From assembly GCA_902595225.1 (NCBI GenBank), contig CACJPG010000006.1, positions 2,501 through 57,543 on the forward strand: a DNA stretch of 55,043 nucleotides, in the 5' to 3' direction. Below are positions 16,697-24,859 of the stretch, in pieces. The first letter of the stretch is position 1; the number at the start of each line of letters is the position of its first letter. The notes under the pieces were generated by a model. That model was not told the origin of the DNA and searched no databases. It worked only from the letters and a program-made list of their open reading frames with translations. The translations under genes were made by a program, and so were the position numbers. The DNA comes from an uncultured Thiothrix sp. (lineage in GTDB: Bacteria; Pseudomonadota; Gammaproteobacteria; Poriferisulfidales; GCA-002705445).

Positions 16697-18109
16697 ATGA
16701 GTAAATTAGGTAGCGCAGATAATCGTTTAAAAGTTGCAATTGTTGGCGCAGGTCCAAGCGGATTCTATGCAGCTGATGCATTAATTAATTCTGAATTAAA
16801 AGTTGAAGTAAACTTACTTGAGAAGCTCTGTGCACCATATGGATTAGTAAGAACAGGTGTAGCACCAGATCACCCATTAATTAAAAAAAGTATTGAAAAA
16901 TTTGCCCTTATGGCTGAGCCAGAAGAATTTAATTACTTTGGTAACGTCAGTGTGGGTGAAGATATTACAATTGATGATTTAAAAGAAACTCATCATGCTG
17001 TAATAGTTACTATGGGGGCAGAGACCGATAGAAAACTTGGCATTCCTGGTGAAGACTTAAAAGGAAGTCACACAGCAACTGAATTTGTTGCTTGGTATAA
17101 CGGGCACCCTGAATATAGAGAGAGAGAATTTGATTTGTCGCATGAAACAGCAGTTATTATTGGACAAGGGAACGTTGCTGCAGACGTAGCAAGAATACTC
17201 TCCAAAACAGTTGATGAATTAAAGTTCACTGACATCTCACAGCACGCTCTTGATGTCCTTGAAACTAGTAAGGTAAAAAATATTTATATTGTTGGAAGGC
17301 GAGGTCCAGCACAAGGTGCAATGACCTCAAAAGAATTAAAAGAGTTTGGGGAGTTATGGGATTGTGATACGTTTGTTGATCCTGAGGAGGTAATACTAAA
17401 CAAGGCTAGCGAAGATGAGTTAGCAGATAGAAATGGAAGAGCAAAAAGAAAAATTTATGAACTATTTTGCGATTATGCTCAACCAAAAAAACCACATAAA
17501 GCGAGACAATTTCCTTGGACCAAGCCTTACGTAAAACCAAGGCAATGTCATATACAATTTCTAAGAAGCCCTGTAGAGCTTAAAGGAAACAAGAAGCTTG
17601 AAAAAGTTATTTTTGAAAAAAACGCACTTTCTGGCGATCCTTTCAAACAATCTGCACGAGGAACTGGAGAGCTTGAAGAACTTGATGCTGGCTTACTATT
17701 TAGAAGTATAGGTTATAGAGGCGTCCCATTAGACGGAGTTCCATTTCATGATGCGTGGGGAGTTATTCCAAACGAAAAAGGGAGGGTCACAAAAGACGAT
17801 GTTGTTGTTCCTCAATTATATACAGCTGGCTGGATAAAAAGAGGGCCAAGTGGAATTATTGGAACCAATAAAGCTTGTGCAAACGAAACTATCGCTGAGT
17901 TAATGCAAGATATTGAGAAATTAGACAATAAAAAAGAAAAGCTTGGGAATAAAAAGATTCATGAAATATTAGATGCAAAAAAAGTTCGGTACATAAATTT
18001 TATAGAGTGGGAAGTTATCGACAAACATGAAGTTGAAAATGGAAAGCCGAAGGGTAAGCCTAGAGAAAAATTCACATATACTGATGAGATGCTCGGACTA
18101 TTAACTTAA
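16697..18109 (+). CDS. fprA: Ferredoxin-NADP+ reductase, adrenodoxin-reductase/FprA type
   Basis: The 470-residue flavoprotein has an N-terminal FAD dinucleotide fold (VAIVGAGPSGFYAADAL, about 13-29). CAPYGLVRTGVAPDHP follows, then an NADP-binding fold with IIGQGNVAADVARIL, and the C-terminal AGWIKRGPSGIIGTNKACA. This matches mitochondrial adrenodoxin reductase and mycobacterial FprA (about 456 residues). It transfers electrons between ferredoxin and NADP(H). It starts 17 bases after the ferredoxin, so the pair probably forms one chain serving the upstream FwdABCD. It ends the C1 block; a 96-base gap follows. Confidence 0.94.
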   Translation: MSKLGSADNRLKVAIVGAGPSGFYAADALINSELKVEVNLLEKLCAPYGLVRTGVAPDHPLIKKSIEKFALMAEPEEFNYFGNVSVGEDITIDDLKETHHAVIVTMGAETDRKLGIPGEDLKGSHTATEFVAWYNGHPEYREREFDLSHETAVIIGQGNVAADVARILSKTVDELKFTDISQHALDVLETSKVKNIYIVGRRGPAQGAMTSKELKEFGELWDCDTFVDPEEVILNKASEDELADRNGRAKRKIYELFCDYAQPKKPHKARQFPWTKPYVKPRQCHIQFLRSPVELKGNKKLEKVIFEKNALSGDPFKQSARGTGELEELDAGLLFRSIGYRGVPLDGVPFHDAWGVIPNEKGRVTKDDVVVPQLYTAGWIKRGPSGIIGTNKACANETIAELMQDIEKLDNKKEKLGNKKIHEILDAKKVRYINFIEWEVIDKHEVENGKPKGKPREKFTYTDEMLGLLT

Positions 18110-18205
18110 AATCATTTTAGAGACTCAAAATTTTTTAATGAAAATATCTTACGTAGTTAATATAAAAAATCAAAGTGCGCAAAATAATTTAAGAGAAGGT
18201 TTGTA

Positions 18206-18679
18206 ATGATTAATGATAAAGATTTGAATGATGCACGCAATGCTTGGGGAAATGGCATTATTTTGATTTCAAAAACTTACGATGAAAAAGGTATTGAAGA
18301 AGCTACTATAATTGCAAAGAAAGTTTTGCAAGATTTATATGCTTTCGAACTAGGTCCAATTTTATTTAAACCAACTTTAAGCGGAGGCGCTCAAACATTT
18401 CGCTCAAATTTAGATGGAGCTCTATCTTATTTTGTTGGAAATAATTCAAAATACCCTATGGATAATGGGTTTGGAATAAAGTCATGGCATAAATTTGATT
18501 CTAAAACTTCGGACACTTTTATAGAGGATAATATTGCAATTTGGATGGGATCAGTGACTCTTACTAGTAAGAATGGGGATATTTTAAAAGTAGATAAGAG
18601 TCTGGCATACAAAAAACTATCGAATGGTAATTTGAAAATTGTATTACATCACTCCTCATTACCATACAAAAGTAACTAA
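18206..18679 (+). CDS. NTF2/SnoaL-like small protein
   Basis: The 157-residue soluble protein starts with a helix (NDARNAWGNGIILISKTYDEKG). It has YAFELGPILFKPT, a middle segment ALSYFVGNN...YPMDNGFGIKSWHKF, an AIWMGSVTLTSKNG strand and the typical NTF2-like ending KIVLHHSSLPY. Similar proteins are sometimes labelled phosphoribosyl-AMP cyclohydrolase, but no cyclohydrolase motif is visible. It may follow the C1 operon functionally, though a 96-base gap separates them. Substrate and role are unknown. Confidence 0.7.
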   Translation: MINDKDLNDARNAWGNGIILISKTYDEKGIEEATIIAKKVLQDLYAFELGPILFKPTLSGGAQTFRSNLDGALSYFVGNNSKYPMDNGFGIKSWHKFDSKTSDTFIEDNIAIWMGSVTLTSKNGDILKVDKSLAYKKLSNGNLKIVLHHSSLPYKSN

Positions 18680-18690
18680 AAACTGATTTT

Positions 18691-18718
18691 TTGACTTTTC
18701 AACAAAATTTAATAAAAT
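18691..18718 (+). promoter_or_regulatory. Promoter of the inverse-autotransporter pair
   Basis: TTGACT (18691-18696) and TAAAAT (18713-18718) are 16 bp apart, a good sigma-70 match. Transcription would begin only a few bases before the ATG at 18729, and no Shine-Dalgarno precedes that ATG, so the mRNA may be leaderless. Confidence 0.55.
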
Positions 18719-18728
18719 CATATACATT

Positions 18729-19604
18729 ATGTATAGGTTTTTTTTAATTCTAGCTTTATCGCTCCCTGCATATGGTGGAGGAGAAGTTAGTGACATAGTT
18801 AAGAAAAATTCAGAATTTATAAACGATTTTGCCGCTGATTCAATTTATAGCTTTTTTGCAGGACCTGGTTATACCGAAGTAGAAATGCGAGGTATTGAAA
18901 ATAAAAAACCAGAATTTTCTATTTTACTTGTTCGCCCACTGAGACTAACTGAAACTAATGCCTTATTTTCTCAGTTATCAGTTAACCATTATTATGTAAG
19001 AAGCGATGAAAGAATAACTATCAATATTGGCGCAGGTTATCGAAAAGTTTTTGAAGGTAATTACATTCTTGGGGGTAATATATTTTTCGATGCTGATGAT
19101 GAGGATAATACTAGGTCAAGTATTGGCCTTGAGTTAAAATCGAGTGCATTCGAGGCTTATGCAAATTATTATTTTGCAATATCTGGAGCAAATAAAGTTG
19201 GATCAAATACTGAAAGAGTTTTAGATGGATATGATTTACATGCTCTTGGGCAGTTACCTTTTTTACCTTGGGCAAAAATACATTACAGATATTTTGATTG
19301 GGATGCTGAAAAGTATTCTCAAGATACAGATGGTACAGACTTATCATTAGAGATGTTAATTACAAAAAATATACTTTTAGAGGTTGGCTATACCGATAAT
19401 AATATCTCATCCGCTGATGGTTTTGGCTCGTTAAGATTTATGTATCCAGGAAAAGCAGGAGTTTCAATGTTTGATGAATTCATCAGCGAAGAGGCATTTG
19501 TTTCAGCCCCAGTTAACTATTTACTTTTAAGTAAAGTCGAGAGGCAAAATAGAATTATTTTAGAAACAGTTAGCGAAGGTGTGGTAATAGGGAGGTTAGA
19601 TTAG
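18729..19604 (+). CDS. Inverse-autotransporter (intimin/invasin) beta-barrel protein lacking a passenger
   Basis: The 291-residue outer-membrane protein has a signal peptide (about 1-16) and an inverse-autotransporter barrel with alternating strands. Features include GAGYRKVFEGNYILGGNIFFDAD (two parts, near 101-123), RSSIGLELKSSAFEAYANYYF, ERVLDGYDLH and GQLPFLPWAKIHYRYFDWD, then a closing KVERQNRIILE at about 269-279. In intimin and invasin this last segment leads into exported Ig-like repeats. Here the protein stops 12 residues later. The next gene starts on its last base and encodes a secreted protein, which may be the missing cargo or partner. Confidence 0.82.
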   Translation: MYRFFLILALSLPAYGGGEVSDIVKKNSEFINDFAADSIYSFFAGPGYTEVEMRGIENKKPEFSILLVRPLRLTETNALFSQLSVNHYYVRSDERITINIGAGYRKVFEGNYILGGNIFFDADDEDNTRSSIGLELKSSAFEAYANYYFAISGANKVGSNTERVLDGYDLHALGQLPFLPWAKIHYRYFDWDAEKYSQDTDGTDLSLEMLITKNILLEVGYTDNNISSADGFGSLRFMYPGKAGVSMFDEFISEEAFVSAPVNYLLLSKVERQNRIILETVSEGVVIGRLD

Positions 19605-20386
19605 TGAGAATTTTATTTTTATCTATTTTTATATTATTTTCACTAAATGTTAACGCCCAGCATTTTGGTAATGCAGATAGATACGATGTTACAATTAAGC
19701 AGATTGACGTCTGTGAAAATGCAACCATAACTAATGAAAATAATTTTACCACTTCAGGTTGCGTTACTCTTGGAAGCAGTGATTTTACAGTTGATATTGC
19801 ATCTAAAGCTGTCGGTGCAACTTTCGGTAAATATACTGATACAACAGGAATGATCCAAGGTAGGACTTATAGATATTTTGTCCCAACATTATCAAGATCC
19901 TTTACGATTACTGGAAGTGTAACTTTCACAAAACTGTCAGATGGTACTCCTGGGGTTTGCAATACAGATGAAGATGCAAGCATTGCCTCGAATGCACGCC
20001 ATCTAACTATTTCTGCTGGAAAAGTTGGAGGAACTGCAACTCCAATGACTGGATATGTACCTTCTGCAACCACAAGCGGTATTCAGTGTAGAAACCAAGA
20101 TTGTTCTGATTCAACAGGAAGCAGAACTTTTGTTCTTGATATACCAAATACAAAGTCCTTATATGGAAGTGCTATTGAAGTCCCAGCGGACGGCACCGGA
20201 ACAATGCAAATGATTTATGAACTTTCTTCTCCATTTACTGTTGGGGAAAATGTTCCAGTAATTACTATGAGCTTTGGAACACAAAATGCATTAGAAACTT
20301 TTGCTATGCAAGATGATGAGGCGAATGACACATGCACTATAAATGCATATTTCCCAAAGTTTTCCGTGAGCGTTGTAAATCCCTAA
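19604..20386 (+). CDS. Secreted beta-rich protein of unknown family, coupled to the barrel gene
   Basis: The 260-residue product has a clear signal peptide (MRILFLSIFILFSLNVNA, cleavage after NVNA). The Thr/Ser/Gly-rich, beta-prone mature part has several Cys (in DVCENATI, TSGCVTLG, GVCNTDED, IQCRNQDCSD and DTCTINA) that could form disulfides. I recognise no domain. The GTG start overlaps the barrel gene's TAG by one base, and GGGAGG lies about 8 bases upstream, so synthesis is probably coupled. It may be an exported partner of the barrel or an independent envelope protein. Confidence 0.75.
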   Translation: MRILFLSIFILFSLNVNAQHFGNADRYDVTIKQIDVCENATITNENNFTTSGCVTLGSSDFTVDIASKAVGATFGKYTDTTGMIQGRTYRYFVPTLSRSFTITGSVTFTKLSDGTPGVCNTDEDASIASNARHLTISAGKVGGTATPMTGYVPSATTSGIQCRNQDCSDSTGSRTFVLDIPNTKSLYGSAIEVPADGTGTMQMIYELSSPFTVGENVPVITMSFGTQNALETFAMQDDEANDTCTINAYFPKFSVSVVNP

Positions 20387-20388
20387 AA

Positions 20389-20769
20389 TTATTTATCAGA
20401 GTCAGGTTTAAAGAATGCAATTTTTCTTGCTCTTAAAGCTAAGATAGACACTGATAAAATAAATATTGCGCCGGCTTCATAAAGAAGTATTTCAGGATCA
20501 TAATCCTTTCTTTGTAGAATAATTAATCGAGCAAGCGCTGTAATCGCAATGAATATTGGGTGAGATATAGCGATTTTACTGTCAACATAATATTCTTTTA
20601 TCATACCAATTACTTCTAAGAATATAAAAAGCAATAAAATATCTGCTAAATTCACTTCCTTGATAGCAATTATGTTACCAATAATTTGACCGATGGATGC
20701 CAAGGTTGCAACGAGAAGAACTATAAGAAGAATTTTCTCAATTAAACTGAAGTATTTAGTTAAGTCCAT
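20389..20769 (-). CDS. psiE: PsiE-family membrane protein
   Basis: The 126-residue protein has about four hydrophobic segments (near 9-33, 40-56, 68-84 and 94-110). It also has the PsiE-like features ADILLLFIFLEVIGM, IAISHPIFIAITALARLIIL and YEAGAIFILSVSILALR. PsiE is a phosphate-starvation-inducible inner-membrane protein of unknown activity. Its stop is 2 bases from the convergent secreted-protein stop. No Pho box was identified. Confidence 0.82.
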   Translation of the reverse strand: MDLTKYFSLIEKILLIVLLVATLASIGQIIGNIIAIKEVNLADILLLFIFLEVIGMIKEYYVDSKIAISHPIFIAITALARLIILQRKDYDPEILLYEAGAIFILSVSILALRARKIAFFKPDSDK

Positions 20770-20854
20770 ATAATATATAGTATAGCCAATATAATTTAAT
20801 ATTCATTAAATATTCGTTAAATTATAGTTAAGTCCCCATTTTAGGAGATTTTTG

Positions 20855-20883
20855 TTGACTACAACTGCGCTGTACTTCAAAAT
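20855..20883 (+). promoter_or_regulatory. Promoter of the tRNA-Tyr/Gly/Thr-tuf unit
   Basis: TTGACT (20855-20860) and CAAAAT (20878-20883) with a 17-bp spacer stand 14 bases before the tRNA-Tyr 5' end, an excellent position for a stable-RNA promoter. With this promoter the unit no longer depends on transcription from the distant tRNA-Thr(TGT). Confidence 0.6.
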
Positions 20884-20896
20884 TCTTTGCTTAATC

Positions 20897-20981
20897 GGAG
20901 GGGTACTCAAGCGGTCAACGAGAGCAGACTGTAAATCTGCCGGCTATGCCTTCGTAGGTTCGAATCCTACCCCCTCCACCA
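20897..20981 (+). tRNA. tRNA-Tyr (GTA)
   Basis: This is a long-variable-arm tRNA with acceptor GGAGGGG/CCCCTCC, discriminator A and encoded CCA. The anticodon stem GCAGA/TCTGC holds GTA at 20931-20933. A hairpin (TTATTCT...AGAATAA, 20990-21016) follows and may be a processing element. It corresponds to E. coli tyrU. Confidence 0.98.
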
Positions 20982-21087
20982 CGATTTCTTTATTCTTACA
21001 AACTTTGTTAGAATAAATTATTGAAATAATTGGGTTTAGTTCGCATAAAATCAGGGTTTTGGGTGTTTTTTAAGATAATTTTATATT

Positions 21088-21161
<74 letters not shown>

Positions 21162-21212
21162 TAAATTTAGTAAAAATTTAGAGCAATCCTGTTAAAAACA
21201 GTATACAATCAC

Positions 21213-21287
<75 letters not shown>

Positions 21288-21325
21288 AAGATAAATTTTT
21301 AAAAGGTCGCGGAGGGCGATAGAAA

Positions 21326-22516
21326 ATGTCAAAAGCAAAATTTGAAAGAAATAAGCCACACATGAATGTTGGTACAATTGGTCATGTTGATCATGGTAAA
21401 ACAACATTAACAGCAGCAATTACAAAAGTGATGGCTGAAAAAATGGGTGGTGAGTTTAAAGACTATGGTGATATTGATAATGCACCAGAAGAAAGAGAGA
21501 GAGGAATTACAATCGCTACGGCTCATGTTGAATATGAATCTGACAGCCGACATTATGCTCATGTAGATTGTCCAGGTCATGCGGACTATGTAAAAAATAT
21601 GATTACTGGTGCGGCGCAGATGGATGGAGCAATTTTAGTTGTTAGTGCTGCTGATGGAGCAATGCCTCAAACAAAAGAACATATTCTATTAGCTCGTCAA
21701 GTTGGCGTGCCAAATATAGTTGTTTATTTAAACAAGGCAGACCAAGTTGATGATGCAGAGTTAACAGAACTTGTTGAAATGGAAATAAGAGAGCTTTTAA
21801 CATCTTATGAATTTGATGGAGACAATATTCCTTTTGTAAGCGGCTCCGCTTTGAAAGCTCTTGAAGGAGATTCATCTGATATCGGAACACCTTCAATTGA
21901 ATCAATTGTTAAAGCAATGGATGACTTCTTTCCACAACCAGAACGTGCAACAGATGGAGACTTCCTTATGCCAGTTGAAGATGTATTCTCAATATCTGGT
22001 AGAGGTACAGTTGTAACTGGAAGAGTCGAAAGAGGAGTTATTAATGTAAATGACGAAATTGAGATTTGTGGAATTAAAGATACACAAAAATCAGTTTGTA
22101 CTGGTGTAGAAATGTTTAGAAAACTTTTAGACCAAGGACAAGCTGGAGACAATGTTGGAGTTCTTTTAAGAGGAACAAAAAGAGAGGAAGTAGAAAGAGG
22201 ACAAGTGTTGTGTAAGCCAGGGTCAATAAAACCACACACTAAGTACGAATGCGAAGTTTATATCCTTTCAAAAGATGAGGGTGGAAGACATACACCTTTC
22301 TTCAACGGCTATAGACCGCAATTTTATTTTAGAACAACTGACGTCACAGGAGCAGCAACTTTGCCATCAGGAACAGAAATGGTTATGCCTGGAGATAATG
22401 TTACAATGACTGTTGAGTTGATTGCACCTGTTGCTATGGAGCAGGGCTTAAAATTCGCGATTCGTGAAGGCGGAAGAACAGTTGGTGCCGGAGTAGTTTC
22501 AAAGATTATTGAATAA
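21326..22516 (+). CDS. tuf: Elongation factor Tu
   Basis: The 396-residue translational GTPase carries GHVDHGKTT (G1, near residues 19-27), [12 protein letters not shown] (G2), DCPGHADY (G3), NKADQVDD (G4), [10 protein letters not shown] (G5), and domains 2 and 3 ending in [10 protein letters not shown]. It delivers aminoacyl-tRNA to the ribosome. GGAGG lies about 11 bases upstream. It is the only tuf in the window; the usual second copy after fusA is missing. A strong terminator follows. Confidence 0.99.
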   Translation: MSKAKFERNKPHMNVGTIGHVDHGKTTLTAAITKVMAEKMGGEFKDYGDIDNAPEERERGITIATAHVEYESDSRHYAHVDCPGHADYVKNMITGAAQMDGAILVVSAADGAMPQTKEHILLARQVGVPNIVVYLNKADQVDDAELTELVEMEIRELLTSYEFDGDNIPFVSGSALKALEGDSSDIGTPSIESIVKAMDDFFPQPERATDGDFLMPVEDVFSISGRGTVVTGRVERGVINVNDEIEICGIKDTQKSVCTGVEMFRKLLDQGQAGDNVGVLLRGTKREEVERGQVLCKPGSIKPHTKYECEVYILSKDEGGRHTPFFNGYRPQFYFRTTDVTGAATLPSGTEMVMPGDNVTMTVELIAPVAMEQGLKFAIREGGRTVGAGVVSKIIE

Positions 22517-22538
22517 TAGTCTTTATTACAAGTAATCA

Positions 22539-22566
22539 AGCGGGTTGTTTTTCATCCCGCTTTTTT
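22539..22566 (+). terminator. Intrinsic terminator after tuf
   Basis: AGCGGG (22539-22544) pairs with CCCGCT (22556-22561) around an 11-base loop, and TTTTTT (22561-22566) follows. It separates tuf from tRNA-Trp-secE-nusG; some read-through may feed the downstream genes. Confidence 0.85.
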
Positions 22567-22579
22567 GGTTTTTTAAAGT

Positions 22580-22655
22580 AGGCCAGTAGCTCAATTGGTA
22601 GAGCATCGGTCTCCAAAACCGGAGGTTGGGGGTTCAAGTCCCTCCTGGCCTGCCA
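22580..22655 (+). tRNA. tRNA-Trp (CCA)
   Basis: Acceptor AGGCCAG/CTGGCCT, discriminator G and encoded CCA are present. The anticodon loop CTCCAAA carries CCA, and the T-arm GGGGGTTCAAGTCCCTC is regular. Its place between tuf and secE is the common proteobacterial arrangement. Confidence 0.98.
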
Positions 22656-22666
22656 AATTGTTAATT

Positions 22667-23038
22667 ATGGTTACAAATAAATTGGAAGTAGATACAGGTA
22701 AAAACGATATAATAAAGTGGGCTTTAGCAGGATTACTGTTTTTTGCGGCTCTATTTGGTTTTTATTATTATGATGAATACCCATTAATATACAGGGTTCT
22801 TGGGATTGTTGGGATAGTAGTTTTAGATTTTATTATTCTCTTCAATACGGAAAAGATTAGAAATCTTAGGGTTTTTACATATGACGCTAGGGTTGAATTG
22901 AAAAAAGTTGTTTGGTCCACAAAAGCGGAAGTTATTCAAACAACACTTATTGTTTTTGTTGTAGTAATACTCATGTCGGTATTGCTTTGGTTATTAGATA
23001 AACTGCTTGGAGCTGGAATCAAATACTTATTAGCATAG
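22667..23038 (+). CDS. secE: Preprotein translocase subunit SecE
   Basis: The 123-residue inner-membrane protein has three hydrophobic helices (about 20-36, 43-60 and 93-115). It carries the conserved amphipathic segment VELKKVVWSTKAEVIQTT before the last helix. SecE clamps SecY in the Sec translocon. The ATG at 22667 is chosen because the open frame upstream runs through tRNA-Trp. It precedes nusG, as in most bacteria. Confidence 0.97.
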   Translation: MVTNKLEVDTGKNDIIKWALAGLLFFAALFGFYYYDEYPLIYRVLGIVGIVVLDFIILFNTEKIRNLRVFTYDARVELKKVVWSTKAEVIQTTLIVFVVVILMSVLLWLLDKLLGAGIKYLLA

Positions 23039-23061
23039 ATAAAATTGTCGGTGGTTAAATT

Positions 23062-23595
23062 ATGTCTTTAAAATGGTTTGTTATTCATGCTTATTCTGGT
23101 TATGAAAACCAGGTTAAAAAGACCTTGCTTGAAAGAATTGAGATGCAAGGTATGGGTGATAAATTTGGGAAAATATTAGTGCCTACCGAAGAAGTTGTGG
23201 AAATGAAAGATGGCCAAAAACACAAAAGTGAAAGAAAATTTTTTCCAGGATATGTTTTAGTTCAAATGGAGATGAATGACACAACATGGCATTTAGTAAA
23301 GAAATCACCAAAAGTTATGGGCTTTATTGGTGGTTCGTCAGATAAGCCTGCACCAATAAGTGACGCAGAAGCAAATAACATTATGAATAGGATTCAAGAA
23401 GGTGTTGAAAAACCAAAACATAAAGTTTTGTTCGAGCCCGGAGAAGTTGTGAGAGTTATAGACGGTCCTTTCAACGATTTCAATGGTGTAGTTGAAGAAG
23501 TTAATTACGAAAAGAATAGAATGCTTGTTGCAGTACAAATATTTGGAAGATCTACTCCGGTTGAGTTAGAATTTGGACAAGTTGAAAAAGGTTAA
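23062..23595 (+). CDS. nusG: Transcription termination/antitermination factor NusG
   Basis: The 177-residue protein has the NGN domain ([38 protein letters not shown]). A linker and a C-terminal KOW domain follow ([25 protein letters not shown], in parts). It binds RNA polymerase to suppress pausing and links it to Rho or ribosomes. It is followed 3 bases later by rplK. Confidence 0.99.
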   Translation: MSLKWFVIHAYSGYENQVKKTLLERIEMQGMGDKFGKILVPTEEVVEMKDGQKHKSERKFFPGYVLVQMEMNDTTWHLVKKSPKVMGFIGGSSDKPAPISDAEANNIMNRIQEGVEKPKHKVLFEPGEVVRVIDGPFNDFNGVVEEVNYEKNRMLVAVQIFGRSTPVELEFGQVEKG

Positions 23596-23598
23596 ATT

Positions 23599-24039
23599 AT
23601 GGCTAAAAAAGGTAAAAAAGAAATAGAAACTTATTTAAAGCTTCAAATTCCTGCGGGAGAAGCAAATCCTAGCCCACCAGTTGGTCCAGCATTAGGTCAA
23701 CATGGACTAAATATTCAAGAATTCTGTAAAGCTTTCAATAGTAAAACTGAAAAGCTTGAAAAGGGAATGAAAGTACCAGTAATTATTTCTGTATTTAGTG
23801 ATAAAAGTTTTGAGTTTGTCATAAAAACAACGCCAGCTGCTATTTTGTTAAGAAAAGCTGCTGGTATTGAAAAAGGTAGTGGCACTCCAAATTCAGTAAA
23901 AGTTGGATCTGTGACAAAAGAGCAAGTTGAAGAAATTGCAAAAACAAAAATGGAAGATTTAAATGCACATTCACTTGAGGCTGCAGTAAAAATCATTAGC
24001 GGTAGCGCAAGAAGCATGGGTATAACTGTAGAAAATTAA
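23599..24039 (+). CDS. rplK: Ribosomal protein uL11
   Basis: The 146-residue protein has the Pro-rich N-terminal segment [20 protein letters not shown] and the C-terminal 23S-binding domain ([20 protein letters not shown]). It forms the GTPase-associated stalk base and is needed for RelA activation. It opens the rplKAJL ribosomal block, 3 bases after nusG. Confidence 0.99.
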   Translation: MAKKGKKEIETYLKLQIPAGEANPSPPVGPALGQHGLNIQEFCKAFNSKTEKLEKGMKVPVIISVFSDKSFEFVIKTTPAAILLRKAAGIEKGSGTPNSVKVGSVTKEQVEEIAKTKMEDLNAHSLEAAVKIISGSARSMGITVEN

Positions 24040-24054
24040 TGGAAGTATAATTAT

Positions 24055-24747
24055 ATGAGTCAAAATTCTAAAAGAATGAAAGAATGCTATAAAGATATTG
24101 ATAAAGAAAAAATGTATCAAGATCTTGAAGCTATTAAAATTTTGAAATCTAAATCCTCGGTCAAATTTGTTGAGTCTATGGATGTAAGCATTAATTTGGG
24201 AGTTGATGCAAAAAAATCTGATCAAAATATAAGAGGCTCAATTGTTTTACCAAACGGCACTGGAAAAACTGTGAAAGTTGCTGTTTTTTGTGAAGGTGAT
24301 GAGGCTAAAAAAGCTTTAGACGCTGGAGCTGATAAGGTTGGCATGGATGATCTTGCAGATATGGCAAAAAAGGGCGATTTTGACTTTGATGTTGTAATTG
24401 CGACACCTGACACTATGAAGGTCGTAAGTAAATTAGGTCAAATCCTTGGTCCAAAAGGCTTAATGCCTAATCCTAAAGTAGGGACAGTCTCAAAAGACGT
24501 CGCAAAAGCAGTAAAAAATGCAAAATCTGGACAAGTTCAGTACCGTACAGATAAATCTGGTATTGTACATTGCAGCATAGGCAAGGTAGAATTCACTGAG
24601 GAGAAATTAGTTGAAAATTTGAGGGCTTTAGTTGCGGAAGTAATCAAAGCAAAACCCTCTTCATCAAAAGGAAAGTATTTAAAGAAGATTTCACTATCTT
24701 CTTCAATGGGGCCGAGTCTTATAATAGATCAGGCAACATTTACATAG
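24055..24747 (+). CDS. rplA: Ribosomal protein uL1
   Basis: The 230-residue protein contains the L1 signature region [18 protein letters not shown] and a two-domain layout. It binds the mobile L1 stalk of 23S rRNA near the E site and, in E. coli, represses its own operon. It lies 15 bases after rplK and is followed by a structured leader before rplJ. Confidence 0.99.
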   Translation: MSQNSKRMKECYKDIDKEKMYQDLEAIKILKSKSSVKFVESMDVSINLGVDAKKSDQNIRGSIVLPNGTGKTVKVAVFCEGDEAKKALDAGADKVGMDDLADMAKKGDFDFDVVIATPDTMKVVSKLGQILGPKGLMPNPKVGTVSKDVAKAVKNAKSGQVQYRTDKSGIVHCSIGKVEFTEEKLVENLRALVAEVIKAKPSSSKGKYLKKISLSSSMGPSLIIDQATFT

Positions 24748-24859
24748 ACTTTGTGATGTTGTTAATTTAACAACAGTCAAAGACCGTAGGTGTATATATA
24801 CTTAATTTCCTACGTAGATAATTATACTGAATGAGTATACACAAGTTGGAGTATTTAAA
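24748..24859 (+). promoter_or_regulatory. L10-leader-like regulatory region
   Basis: The 112-base gap before rplJ can fold into several helices. CTTTG (24749-24753) can pair with CAAAG (24778-24782) around GTTGTTA/TAACAAC (24758-24764/24768-24774), followed by CGTAGG...CCTACG. Position and nested structure fit the ribosomal L10 leader, where the L10-L12 complex represses rplJL translation. The fold is drawn by eye. Confidence 0.55.

Noticed and set aside
22595-22666. Longer secE start inside tRNA-Trp
   Set aside because: The extra residues translate the tRNA itself; the ATG at 22667 matches SecE.
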